Source: Bacteroidales bacterium
Lineage (GTDB): Bacteria > Bacteroidota > Bacteroidia > Bacteroidales > Muribaculaceae
Assembly (NCBI GenBank): GCA_019416285.1
Contig: DXXM01000003.1
Location: forward strand, 62,001-126,000
DNA: 64,000 bases
Reading direction: 5' to 3'
Shown here: positions 31,326 to 39,414 of the stretch, piece by piece
Layout of the letters: each line of letters begins with the position of its first letter
How positions within the stretch are numbered: position 1 is the stretch's first letter
Position numbers and translations under genes: made by a program
The notes under the pieces: generated by a model
Databases searched by the model: none
Told to the model about the DNA's origin: nothing
Seen by the model: only the letters and a program-made list of their open reading frames with translations

Positions 31326-32773
31326 TGGGAAAGAATAAATTCACATACCACAGGCGCCTATTCACCGGCCTGGTGGTCTATTCATGGCTTTTAGTGGGGT
31401 GTTTCGCCGCCTTCCAGTATCACAGAGAGAAAGAATTCAAGGCCGACGAGCTCAACGCCCAGCTCCAGCTCATCAATGAGCGCATACTCTACGACATGGC
31501 AGAGGGTGGCGGCGTGTTCGATCCGAAATCAATCAATCCACACCCCTTCGACGAGCTGCGTGTGAGCATCATCGGCGAGGACGGCAGAATAATCTATGAC
31601 AATTCGATTGATTCGCTCCCCGACAACAACCATCTTGACCGCAAGGAGATAGCCGCGGCAATGAAAAACGGAGAGGGATTCGCCGTGCGTCGCCACAGTC
31701 AGAGCACCGGACAGACATATTTCTATTCAGCCAAGACTGGCGACGGCTATATAGTCCGCACGGCGGTCCCATATACGAATCCTCTGCTTGCCTTCCTTGA
31801 GGCCGACTATGGTTTCGTGTGGTTCATGATAGGGGTGACGGCGCTGATGTGTGTGATAGGTTATTTCGTGACCCGCCGTGTCGGAATCAACATTTCGCGC
31901 CTGCGGCTCTTCGCTGAGAGGGCTGAGCGAGGGGAGCGCATCTACGATACAGAACCCTTTCCTCACGACGAACTCGGAGATATATCCAACCACATAGTCC
32001 GCCTGTATGCCCGGCTTCAGCAGGCCATCACCGACCGTGACCGCGAGCACCGCAGCGCCCTCCACGAAGAGCAGGAGAAAATCAGAATCAAGAAGCAGCT
32101 CACCAACAATATAAACCATGAGCTGAAAACCCCTGTGGCCGCCATGCAGGTGTGTCTTGAAACGCTTATCGACCATCCTGACCTTCCCGCCGCGAAGCGT
32201 GAGGAGTTCATACGCCGGTGTTACGACAACAACCAGCGTCTGCGGAGGCTGTTGGCCGATGTGTCGCTCATCACGCGCATGGAGGATGGCGGCAATGTGA
32301 TAACTCGGGAGACGGTGGCACTTGACGAAATAATAACCGATGTGTGTGACGACGCTGAGCCCGCTGCCGAGGCAAAGGGGATGAAGATAATAAATAATGT
32401 GGAAGAGGACATAGGCATCCGGGGAAACACCGGGCTGCTGATGTCGGTGTTCCGCAATCTGCTCGACAATGCCATAGCCTATTCCGGAGGCAGGACGGTG
32501 GAGATAAAGAGCCGCCGCGGGGCCGACGGCCGCGTGACAGTCACTGTGGCCGACGATGGTCGCGGGGTAGGGGAGAGTGACCTGCCGAAACTGTTTGAGC
32601 GCTTCTACCGTGTTGACGACGGGCGCTCACGCCAGTCGGGTGGCACCGGATTAGGGCTCTCGATTGTGAAAAACGCCGTTCTGTGGCACGGAGGCGACGT
32701 GTCTGTAGCAAACCGCCGCGAGGGGGGACTTGAGGTGGCAGTCAGGCTTCCGCTCGACTCCACGTCCGCGTGA
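31325..32773 (+). CDS. phoR: PhoR-like sensor histidine kinase
   Basis: 482 residues. Membrane helix at about 12-32, extracytoplasmic sensor about 33-160, second helix about 163-184, HAMP-like linker, then the H-box NINHELKTP with H265, and the ATPase domain with N-box FRNLLDNAIAYS, G1 DDGRGVG, F-box FERFYRVDDGRSR and G2 GGTGLGLSIVK. All catalytic motifs are intact. It should phosphorylate the regulator encoded just upstream. The signal is presumably phosphate status, by context only. Confidence 0.88.
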   Translation: MGKNKFTYHRRLFTGLVVYSWLLVGCFAAFQYHREKEFKADELNAQLQLINERILYDMAEGGGVFDPKSINPHPFDELRVSIIGEDGRIIYDNSIDSLPDNNHLDRKEIAAAMKNGEGFAVRRHSQSTGQTYFYSAKTGDGYIVRTAVPYTNPLLAFLEADYGFVWFMIGVTALMCVIGYFVTRRVGINISRLRLFAERAERGERIYDTEPFPHDELGDISNHIVRLYARLQQAITDRDREHRSALHEEQEKIRIKKQLTNNINHELKTPVAAMQVCLETLIDHPDLPAAKREEFIRRCYDNNQRLRRLLADVSLITRMEDGGNVITRETVALDEIITDVCDDAEPAAEAKGMKIINNVEEDIGIRGNTGLLMSVFRNLLDNAIAYSGGRTVEIKSRRGADGRVTVTVADDGRGVGESDLPKLFERFYRVDDGRSRQSGGTGLGLSIVKNAVLWHGGDVSVANRREGGLEVAVRLPLDSTSA

Positions 32774-32876
32774 ATGACGCGGAAACAATGATGAAAAACG
32801 CCGGTCACAGCTGAACAGCCGCCGAATGACGGATGTTTAAAATGTGACCGGCTACATTTTTAATAATTGCTTAAAG

Positions 32877-32915
32877 TTTATGAAACATTTATGAAATAAA
32901 ATGTGGCTTACTTTG
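32877..32915 (+). promoter_or_regulatory. Pho-box-like promoter of the phosphate transporter
   Basis: Two tandem 11-mers, TTTATGAAACA (32877-32887) and TTTATGAAATA (32888-32898), end 9 bp before a -7-like TTACTTTG (32908-32915; 7 of 8). The repeats occupy the place of the missing -33 element, as PhoB boxes do in enterobacterial pho promoters. Confidence 0.68.
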
Positions 32916-32956
32916 TGTCAGGAAAAACAAAACTGATATAACGCATACATACGGTT

Positions 32957-35248
32957 ATGGACATTTTATTTTTAGGTGTAGTCGTTTTCTTATTCCTTCT
33001 GGCGATATTCGACCTCTCGGTGGGAGTGAGCAACGACGCTGTCAATTTTCTCAACTCGGCCATCGGGTCGAAAGCAGCTTCATTCAAGAGGATAATTATT
33101 GTGGCGTCGGTCGGCGTGTTCATCGGCGCAGCCATGAGCAACGGCATGATGGATATTGCCCGGCACGGAATATTCCGTCCCGAGCATTTTTCTTTTTATG
33201 AGATAATATGTATAATGATGGCGGTGATGGTGACTGACATCATACTGCTTGATATCTTCAACACCATCGGACTCCCGACATCGACCACCGTCTCAATGGT
33301 TTTCGAGCTGCTCGGAGCCACATTTGTCGTGGCGCTGATAAAGATGGCCGGCGGAGTCGACTCGCTCGGGTTCAACGACCTGCTCAACACCGAAAAGGCA
33401 CTCTCGGTAATACTCGGCATATTCCTGTCGGTGGCCATAGCCTTTTTCTTTGGCACACTCGTGCAGATGATTTCACGCATGGTGTTCACCTTCAACTATA
33501 AAAGCAAGCTGAAGTGGAAAATCGGCATCTTCGGAGGCATCTGCGCCACTGCAATCATCTATTTCCTTCTTATCAAGGGTGCTAAGGACCTCACTTTCAT
33601 GACCCCCGACGTGAAAGCCTGGATTGCCGGACACACATGGCTCATAATAGCAGGGTGCTTCGCGGTGTTCACGCTGCTCATGCAGCTTCTGCACGCTCTC
33701 GGAGTCAATGTTCTAAAGGTCATAGTGCTGATGGGCACCTTCGCACTTGCCATGGCCTTTGCGGGCAACGACCTTGTCAACTTTATCGGTGTGCCCCTCA
33801 CGGGCCTCTCCTCATGGCAGGATTATGCAGCCAATGGCGGAGGCGACGCCTACGGATTCCTCATGGGTTCGCTCAACGGCCCTGCCAATACTCCATTATG
33901 GTTCCTGATTGGTGCCGGTGTGGTCATGGTGGTCTCACTGGCCACCTCATCCAAAGCCCGCAATGTGGCTAAGACCGAAATCGGACTCGGCAGTCAGGGC
34001 GGTGGCGACGAGATGTTCGGTTCCTCTCGCATAGCACGCCGTCTTGTGCGCTGGACGCTCTCGATGATAGCCGGAGTGCGGCGTATCACCCCTCCAAAGG
34101 TCCGTGCATGGCTTAACCGCCGTTTCAATGTCGATGAGACTATAATGGAGCAGGGGGCTGCCTTTGACCTTATCAGAGGGTCGGTCAACCTCGTGCTCGC
34201 CGGAGCGCTCATAGCGCTCGGCACATCGCTCAAGCTCCCTCTTTCAACCACTTTCGTCACCTTCATGGTGGCGATGGGTACCTCGCTCGCCGACCGTGCG
34301 TGGGGACGTGAGAGCGCCGTGTTCAGAATCACAGGCGTCATCTCGGTAATCGGCGGATGGTTTCTCACCGCCGGAGCAGCCTTCATCGGCGCGGGCATCA
34401 TCGTAGCGATAATGTACTGGGGCGGCCACGCGGTCATGTTCGTGCTCGCAGTGGTGACGATAATCCTTATTATCCGCAGCAACCGCCGCTTCCGCAACAA
34501 GCAGGCCGAGGAGACAGGCGACACCCTCTTCCAGACTATTCTCTCTACCGAGGATAAGGCCGAGGGCTGGAAGCTATTCCTTCTCTATATGACCGAAAAC
34601 GAGCGCAAGTTCATCTCCTACACGGCCACTAACTACGACGCCATGACCACGGCCTTTATCAAAGAAGATATAAAGACTCTCGGCAAAATCGACAACAGCC
34701 TCCAGCGTCAGAAGCGCGAGCTGAAAAACATACGACGCAAGGAAACACTCTGTCTGCGTGAGGCCGACTATCAGACGGCAATTGCCAACAGCACTTGGTT
34801 CCATCTGGCCAACAACAGCTGCATGTCGATACTCTATAACCTCCGCCGTATGAATGAAATCTGCAAGGAGCATGTCGATAACAATTTCCGTCCTCTCCCG
34901 AAGCCATACGTGGAGGATTTCGAAGTCATCCGCACGATGGTCATGACTCTCTTCAACGACACACTGACCACCATGGACACCAATCAACTCGAAGTCATCC
35001 CGACGCTGCGTCGCCACGGCGATGACATAAAGGATGCCATAGCAAAACTCTATTACAAGCTCTACGACCATCTCCATGAGGGCGACGCATCGGCCATGAC
35101 GGTGCTCTATGTCTACCTCAACATGCTCCAGGAGACCCAGGAAATGGTGTCGATGCTGCGTAAGTATCTCCGCGCATACCTGAAACTCCACGGCGGCAAC
35201 ATGATTGGCGGCAAGTTCGGCGCTACACATGAGTTCGTAGCGAGCTGA
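32957..35248 (+). CDS. PiT-family phosphate transporter with PhoU-like C-terminal domain
   Basis: 763 residues. The first about 520 residues form a PiT permease with both inverted signature regions: VSNDAVNFLNSAIGS near residue 24 and GSVNLVLAGALIALGTSLKLPLSTTF near 415; about 12 membrane helices. Residues about 535-763 are soluble and helical (SLQRQKRELKNIRRKETLC, HLANNSCMSILYNLRRMNEICKEHV, MVMTLFNDTLTTM), like PhoU/DUF47 regulators. PiT proteins import inorganic phosphate with cations; the fused domain may gate uptake or signal to PhoR. The hairpin after the stop isolates it from the polysaccharide locus. Confidence 0.9.
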   Translation: MDILFLGVVVFLFLLAIFDLSVGVSNDAVNFLNSAIGSKAASFKRIIIVASVGVFIGAAMSNGMMDIARHGIFRPEHFSFYEIICIMMAVMVTDIILLDIFNTIGLPTSTTVSMVFELLGATFVVALIKMAGGVDSLGFNDLLNTEKALSVILGIFLSVAIAFFFGTLVQMISRMVFTFNYKSKLKWKIGIFGGICATAIIYFLLIKGAKDLTFMTPDVKAWIAGHTWLIIAGCFAVFTLLMQLLHALGVNVLKVIVLMGTFALAMAFAGNDLVNFIGVPLTGLSSWQDYAANGGGDAYGFLMGSLNGPANTPLWFLIGAGVVMVVSLATSSKARNVAKTEIGLGSQGGGDEMFGSSRIARRLVRWTLSMIAGVRRITPPKVRAWLNRRFNVDETIMEQGAAFDLIRGSVNLVLAGALIALGTSLKLPLSTTFVTFMVAMGTSLADRAWGRESAVFRITGVISVIGGWFLTAGAAFIGAGIIVAIMYWGGHAVMFVLAVVTIILIIRSNRRFRNKQAEETGDTLFQTILSTEDKAEGWKLFLLYMTENERKFISYTATNYDAMTTAFIKEDIKTLGKIDNSLQRQKRELKNIRRKETLCLREADYQTAIANSTWFHLANNSCMSILYNLRRMNEICKEHVDNNFRPLPKPYVEDFEVIRTMVMTLFNDTLTTMDTNQLEVIPTLRRHGDDIKDAIAKLYYKLYDHLHEGDASAMTVLYVYLNMLQETQEMVSMLRKYLRAYLKLHGGNMIGGKFGATHEFVAS

Positions 35249-35313
35249 GGCAATACCGCCCTGACACGGGCACGCACACATTATATTTTCCCGCCGTAAG
35301 GCACCCCTCCAAA

Positions 35314-35346
35314 CACGCCCCCGACAGCACTGCTGACGGGGGCGTG
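35314..35346 (+). terminator. Terminator after the phosphate transporter gene
   Basis: CACGCCCCCG (35314-35323) and CGGGGGCGTG (35337-35346) form a perfect 10-bp GC-rich stem; the loop holds a further CAGCA/TGCTG pair. A T-run is lacking. It separates the Pho cluster from the polysaccharide-utilisation locus. Confidence 0.65.
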
Positions 35347-35391
35347 CACGCAGGGACTTATTGTAATGAGATAAATATGCGGGGTGAAACT

Positions 35392-35422
35392 TTGGTAGTG
35401 TGGGTTTATTTTTATATCTTTG
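35392..35422 (+). promoter_or_regulatory. Promoter of the large glycoside hydrolase locus
   Basis: TTG 35392-35394, 20-bp spacer, perfect -7 TATCTTTG 35415-35422. It fixes the GH127 start at 35457. No other full promoter match was noticed between the downstream genes of the locus. Confidence 0.8.
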
Positions 35423-35456
35423 TAATCCAATATTCTTATATCTAATCCAACTGATT

Positions 35457-37544
35457 ATGTTTCATAGATTTAATACCATCCTAAGCTGTGCAGTGCTTTC
35501 GTTGTCGGCTTTCGCCCAGAACGGGGGACTTACTGATACTTCCGCGAGCAATCATGCTGTTATGGTAAATACCCCTGTCGGTGCGGTGAAATGGACCGGC
35601 GGATTCTGGGGTGACCGCTTCAATGTGTATAGCGGCACATCGCTACAGAGCATGTGGGATACCTGGAACAATCCCGACATCTCTCATGGATTCCGCAATT
35701 TTGAAATCGCGGCCGGAACCTGCGACGGCGAACACTGGGGACCTCCCTTCCACGACGGCGACATGTATAAGTGGCTTGAGGCCGTGGCTGCGGTCTATGC
35801 TGTCAACAAAGACCCTAAACTCGACGCCCTGATGGACAAATTCATCGAGCAGGTTGTAAAGGCGCAGCGCGAGGACGGCTATATACATACTCCCGTAATC
35901 ATCGACGAGCGCAACCGCGGAGTCGATACCCACGCCCACCACAAGGAGCAGACCGTAATCGGCACAAAGGTCGGAGCCGAGGACGAGAAGGGTGCCTTCG
36001 CCAACCGCCTGAACTTCGAGACATACAATCTCGGTCATCTGATGATGGCCGGAATCATCCATAAAAGAGCCACCGGAAAGACCACCCTCTTCGATGCCGC
36101 CGTCAAAGCCACCGATTTCCTCTGCGGCTTCTACGAGACAGCATCGGCCGAGCTTGCGCGCAATGCTATCTGCCCCTCGCACTATATGGGCGTGGTGGAG
36201 ATGTATCGTGAAACGAAAAATCCCCGTTACCTCGAACTTGCCAAGAATCTCATCGACATCCGCGGCCTTGTGGAGAACGGTACCGACGACAATCAGGACC
36301 GCATCCCCTTCCGCGACCAGTATAACGCCATGGGCCACGCCGTCCGCGCCAACTATCTCTATGCCGGAGTAGCCGACCTCTACAACGAGACCGGCGAGGA
36401 GCAGCTCATGAAGAACCTCACAAGCATCTGGAACGACATCGTGAACCGCAAGATGTATGTCACCGGCGCATGCGGCGCGCTCTACGACGGCACCTCGCCC
36501 GACGGCACCTGCTACGAGCCCGACAGCATACAGAAAGTTCACCAGAGCTACGGCCGCCCCTATCAGCTCCCCAACAGCACCGCCCACAACGAGACATGCG
36601 CCAACATCGGCAACATGCTCTTCAACTGGCGCATGCTTGAGGCTACGGGCGACGCAAAATATGCCGACATCGTGGAGACCGCGCTCTACAACAGTGTGCT
36701 CAGCGGTGTCAGCCTCGACGGTAAGCGCTACTTCTACACTAATCCTCTCCGCATGAGCGATGATCTGCCATATACTCTCCGCTGGCCGAAAACCCGCGAG
36801 GAGTATATCAGCTGCTTCTGCTGTCCGCCCAACACACTGCGCACAATTTGCGAGGCTCAGAACTATGCCTACACCGTGAGCGACAACACTCTCTGGTGCA
36901 ATCTCTACGGCGACAACGAACTCCGCACCACTCTCGGCAAGAAGAAACCTCTCGTGGTGACACAGCACACCGGTTATCCCTACGACGGCAAAGTGGTCAT
37001 CGATATGGTCGAAGTGCCTAAGAAAGAGGCTGTGGCCGTTAAACTGCGCGTGCCCTCGTGGTGCGACAAGGCCACTCTGACCGTCAACGGCGAGCCTGTC
37101 GAGGTCAGTGTGAAGCCCGACACCTACGTTACCGTGGACCGCGTTTGGAAGCCCGGCGACGAGATTGTGTTCGACATGGAGATGAAAACCAGACTGCTCG
37201 AATCTAATCCTCTTGTGGAGGAGACCCGCAACCACACCGCCATCAAGCGCGGCCCGCTTGTCTATTGCCTTGAAAGCATCGACATCGAGGGTGGCAAGGC
37301 TCTTGACGACGTCCTCATTCCCGCCGACGCCAAGTTCACAACGAAGGATGTGACTATCGACGGCGCGAAGATGACAGCGCTCGAAACCACGGCTCGCCTC
37401 GTGGACGGCGGCGACTGGACCAGCAAGCTCTACCGCGAGGTAGGCAGCGCCGACAAGACTGTGAAAGTGACATTGATTCCGTATTTCGCATGGGGCAACC
37501 GCGACAAGGCCGAGATGAGCGTCTGGCTTCCGCTCGCACGCTGA
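35457..37544 (+). CDS. GH127 family glycosidase (aceric acid hydrolase or beta-L-arabinofuranosidase type)
   Basis: 695 residues from ATG 35457; an upstream in-frame start lies above the transcription start. A signal peptide (ILSCAVLSLSAFAQ) precedes an (alpha/alpha)6 barrel of DUF1680. The zinc-thiolate active site is visible: E379 and C381 (NETCAN), and C455/C456 (CFCCPPN), one of which is the nucleophile cysteine. GH127 members cleave beta-L-arabinofuranosides, and one RG-II member releases L-aceric acid. As first gene of a locus that otherwise matches RG-II degradation, the aceric acid activity is the more likely one, by context. Confidence 0.85.
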   Translation: MFHRFNTILSCAVLSLSAFAQNGGLTDTSASNHAVMVNTPVGAVKWTGGFWGDRFNVYSGTSLQSMWDTWNNPDISHGFRNFEIAAGTCDGEHWGPPFHDGDMYKWLEAVAAVYAVNKDPKLDALMDKFIEQVVKAQREDGYIHTPVIIDERNRGVDTHAHHKEQTVIGTKVGAEDEKGAFANRLNFETYNLGHLMMAGIIHKRATGKTTLFDAAVKATDFLCGFYETASAELARNAICPSHYMGVVEMYRETKNPRYLELAKNLIDIRGLVENGTDDNQDRIPFRDQYNAMGHAVRANYLYAGVADLYNETGEEQLMKNLTSIWNDIVNRKMYVTGACGALYDGTSPDGTCYEPDSIQKVHQSYGRPYQLPNSTAHNETCANIGNMLFNWRMLEATGDAKYADIVETALYNSVLSGVSLDGKRYFYTNPLRMSDDLPYTLRWPKTREEYISCFCCPPNTLRTICEAQNYAYTVSDNTLWCNLYGDNELRTTLGKKKPLVVTQHTGYPYDGKVVIDMVEVPKKEAVAVKLRVPSWCDKATLTVNGEPVEVSVKPDTYVTVDRVWKPGDEIVFDMEMKTRLLESNPLVEETRNHTAIKRGPLVYCLESIDIEGGKALDDVLIPADAKFTTKDVTIDGAKMTALETTARLVDGGDWTSKLYREVGSADKTVKVTLIPYFAWGNRDKAEMSVWLPLAR

Positions 37545-37584
37545 GACCGCATGTGAAATCAGAAACTCAAATTAAGAGAGAAGT

Positions 37585-39408
37585 ATGAAAAGACTTATCG
37601 CATCAGTCGGTATGGCAATGACCCTCGTATCGGGATTCGCAGCCGACGTATATGTATCTCCGACAGGAAATGATATGAACGACGGCTCCAAGGCCGCACC
37701 AAAGGCGACTTTAACCTCCGCTCTGCGCCAGGCCCGCGAAATGCGTAGGCTTGGCGCCGCGGGTGTGGAGTCGGGAATAAACATACATCTCGCAGGAGGT
37801 GACTACTATCTTTACGAACCGGTGTTCATCCGTCCGGAGGACAGCGGCACGGCAAGCTCGCCGACGGTAATCACCTCGGCGGGCGACGCACGTCTCAACG
37901 GCGGCGTCAGAATCGAGGGCTGGAAACGGCAGGGCAAGCTACTCGTGGCCGATGTGCCTCACTTCAACGGGCGTCCCCTCGATTTCCGTCAGCTTTATGT
38001 CAACGGACATAAGGCTGTACGCGCGCGCGATGTGGAGGATTTCGAGAAAATGTACCGCATCATCGGCAATGACACGAAAAACGAAGTGCTCTGGGTTCCG
38101 GCCGAGGCTGTGAAGAAAATCAAAAACGCTCCGTATGCCGAGATGGTGCTCCACGAAATGTGGTGTGTGGCCAATCTCCGCATCAAGTCGATAGAGATAC
38201 AAGGCGACAGCGCCGCCGTCAGATTCCATAATCCCGAGAGCCGCATCCAGTTCGAACATCCCTGGCCGCGCCCCATGGTGACGACCGACGGCCACAACTC
38301 GGCTTTCTATCTCACCAACGCAAAGGAACTCCTCGATGTCCCCGGCGAGTGGTATCACGACATCGACAGCCGGAAACTATACTACTATCCCTTCGATGGC
38401 GAGACCGTGAAGGACGCAGTTGTCCCCGCTATAGAGACACTTGTCAACATCGAGGGTACTCTCGACCGCCCGGTGGAAAATGTCAGAATCGAGAACATAG
38501 CTTTTGAATACACCACCTGGATGCGTCCCTCGCTCATGGGTCATGTTCCCCTTCAGGCTGGCATGTTCATGACCGACGGCTATAAAATCAATCCCAAGAT
38601 GGAGCGCTATCAGAACCACAAGCTCGACAATCAGGGGTGGCTCGGACGTCCGGCCGCGGCCGTGACCGTCAGCGGCGCCGACAATATCGACTTTATCGGC
38701 TGCCGTTTCGAGCATCTCGGCTCTTCCGGCCTTGACTACGAGTGGGGAACCCGCGGCGGTCTCGTCGAAGGGTGTCTTTTCCGCGACATAGCCGGCAACG
38801 GCATCGTGGTGGGCAGTTTCAGTCCCGCATCCCACGAAACCCACCTGCCCTATGACCCCGCTGACGGACGCGAGGTATGCTCCGGCCTCACCATTGCCAA
38901 CAATCTCATCACAAATGTGACCAACGAGGACTGGGGCACGCTCGGAATCTGTGCGGGATATGTCAGGGACATCAACATCGAGCACAATGAAATCAACGAT
39001 GTGTCATACAGCGGCATAAATCTCGGCTGGGGCTGGACACGCACCGTCAACTGCATGCGCAACAACCGCGTGCACGGTAATCTCATCCATCACTACGCCC
39101 GCCACATGTATGATGTGGCCGGGGTATATACCCTCGGCGCACAGCCCCACAGCTTCGTGACTGAAAACTGTGTGCGTGACATCTATGTGCCCGGCTACGC
39201 CCATGATCCCAACCACTGGTTCTATCTCTACACCGACGAGGGCTCGTCGTTCATCACCGTGAAGGACAACTGGACGGAAGGGGAGAAGTATCTCAAGAAC
39301 GCAAACGGCCCCGGCAACGTGTGGGAAAACAACGGTCCCGCAGTCAGCGATTCCATCCGTGCCAATGCCGGACTCACAGAAAAATTTCAGCACCTTAAAT
39401 CATTATAA
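37585..39408 (+). CDS. Right-handed beta-helix glycosidase, GH141-like
   Basis: 607 residues with a signal peptide (MAMTLVSGFAA). It begins DVYVSPTGNDMNDGSKAAPKATLTSALRQAREMR, the entry of parallel beta-helix enzymes, then shows helix rungs (VENVRIENIAFEYTTW, ADNIDFIGCRFEHLGSSGLDYEWG, GLTIANNLITNV, INIEHNEINDVSYSGINLGW). GH141 includes an alpha-L-fucosidase of RG-II degradation and a xylanase. The gene lies between GH127 and GH78-like genes, the same three-gene set that I recall in the B. thetaiotaomicron RG-II locus. Family membership is by fold and context; catalytic residues are not assigned. Confidence 0.75.
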   Translation: MKRLIASVGMAMTLVSGFAADVYVSPTGNDMNDGSKAAPKATLTSALRQAREMRRLGAAGVESGINIHLAGGDYYLYEPVFIRPEDSGTASSPTVITSAGDARLNGGVRIEGWKRQGKLLVADVPHFNGRPLDFRQLYVNGHKAVRARDVEDFEKMYRIIGNDTKNEVLWVPAEAVKKIKNAPYAEMVLHEMWCVANLRIKSIEIQGDSAAVRFHNPESRIQFEHPWPRPMVTTDGHNSAFYLTNAKELLDVPGEWYHDIDSRKLYYYPFDGETVKDAVVPAIETLVNIEGTLDRPVENVRIENIAFEYTTWMRPSLMGHVPLQAGMFMTDGYKINPKMERYQNHKLDNQGWLGRPAAAVTVSGADNIDFIGCRFEHLGSSGLDYEWGTRGGLVEGCLFRDIAGNGIVVGSFSPASHETHLPYDPADGREVCSGLTIANNLITNVTNEDWGTLGICAGYVRDINIEHNEINDVSYSGINLGWGWTRTVNCMRNNRVHGNLIHHYARHMYDVAGVYTLGAQPHSFVTENCVRDIYVPGYAHDPNHWFYLYTDEGSSFITVKDNWTEGEKYLKNANGPGNVWENNGPAVSDSIRANAGLTEKFQHLKSL

Positions 39409-39414
39409 TCATCC

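Noticed and set aside
35400..35456. N-terminal extension of GH127
   Set aside because: It starts upstream of the -7 element (35415-35422), so it cannot be in the mRNA from that promoter.
35643..37235. 530-codon open frame on the - strand
   Set aside because: It lies fully inside the GH127 gene on the other strand, has no family features and reflects codon bias. Similar long antisense frames at 42295-43731, 44570-46093 and 46736-48676 were dropped for the same reason.
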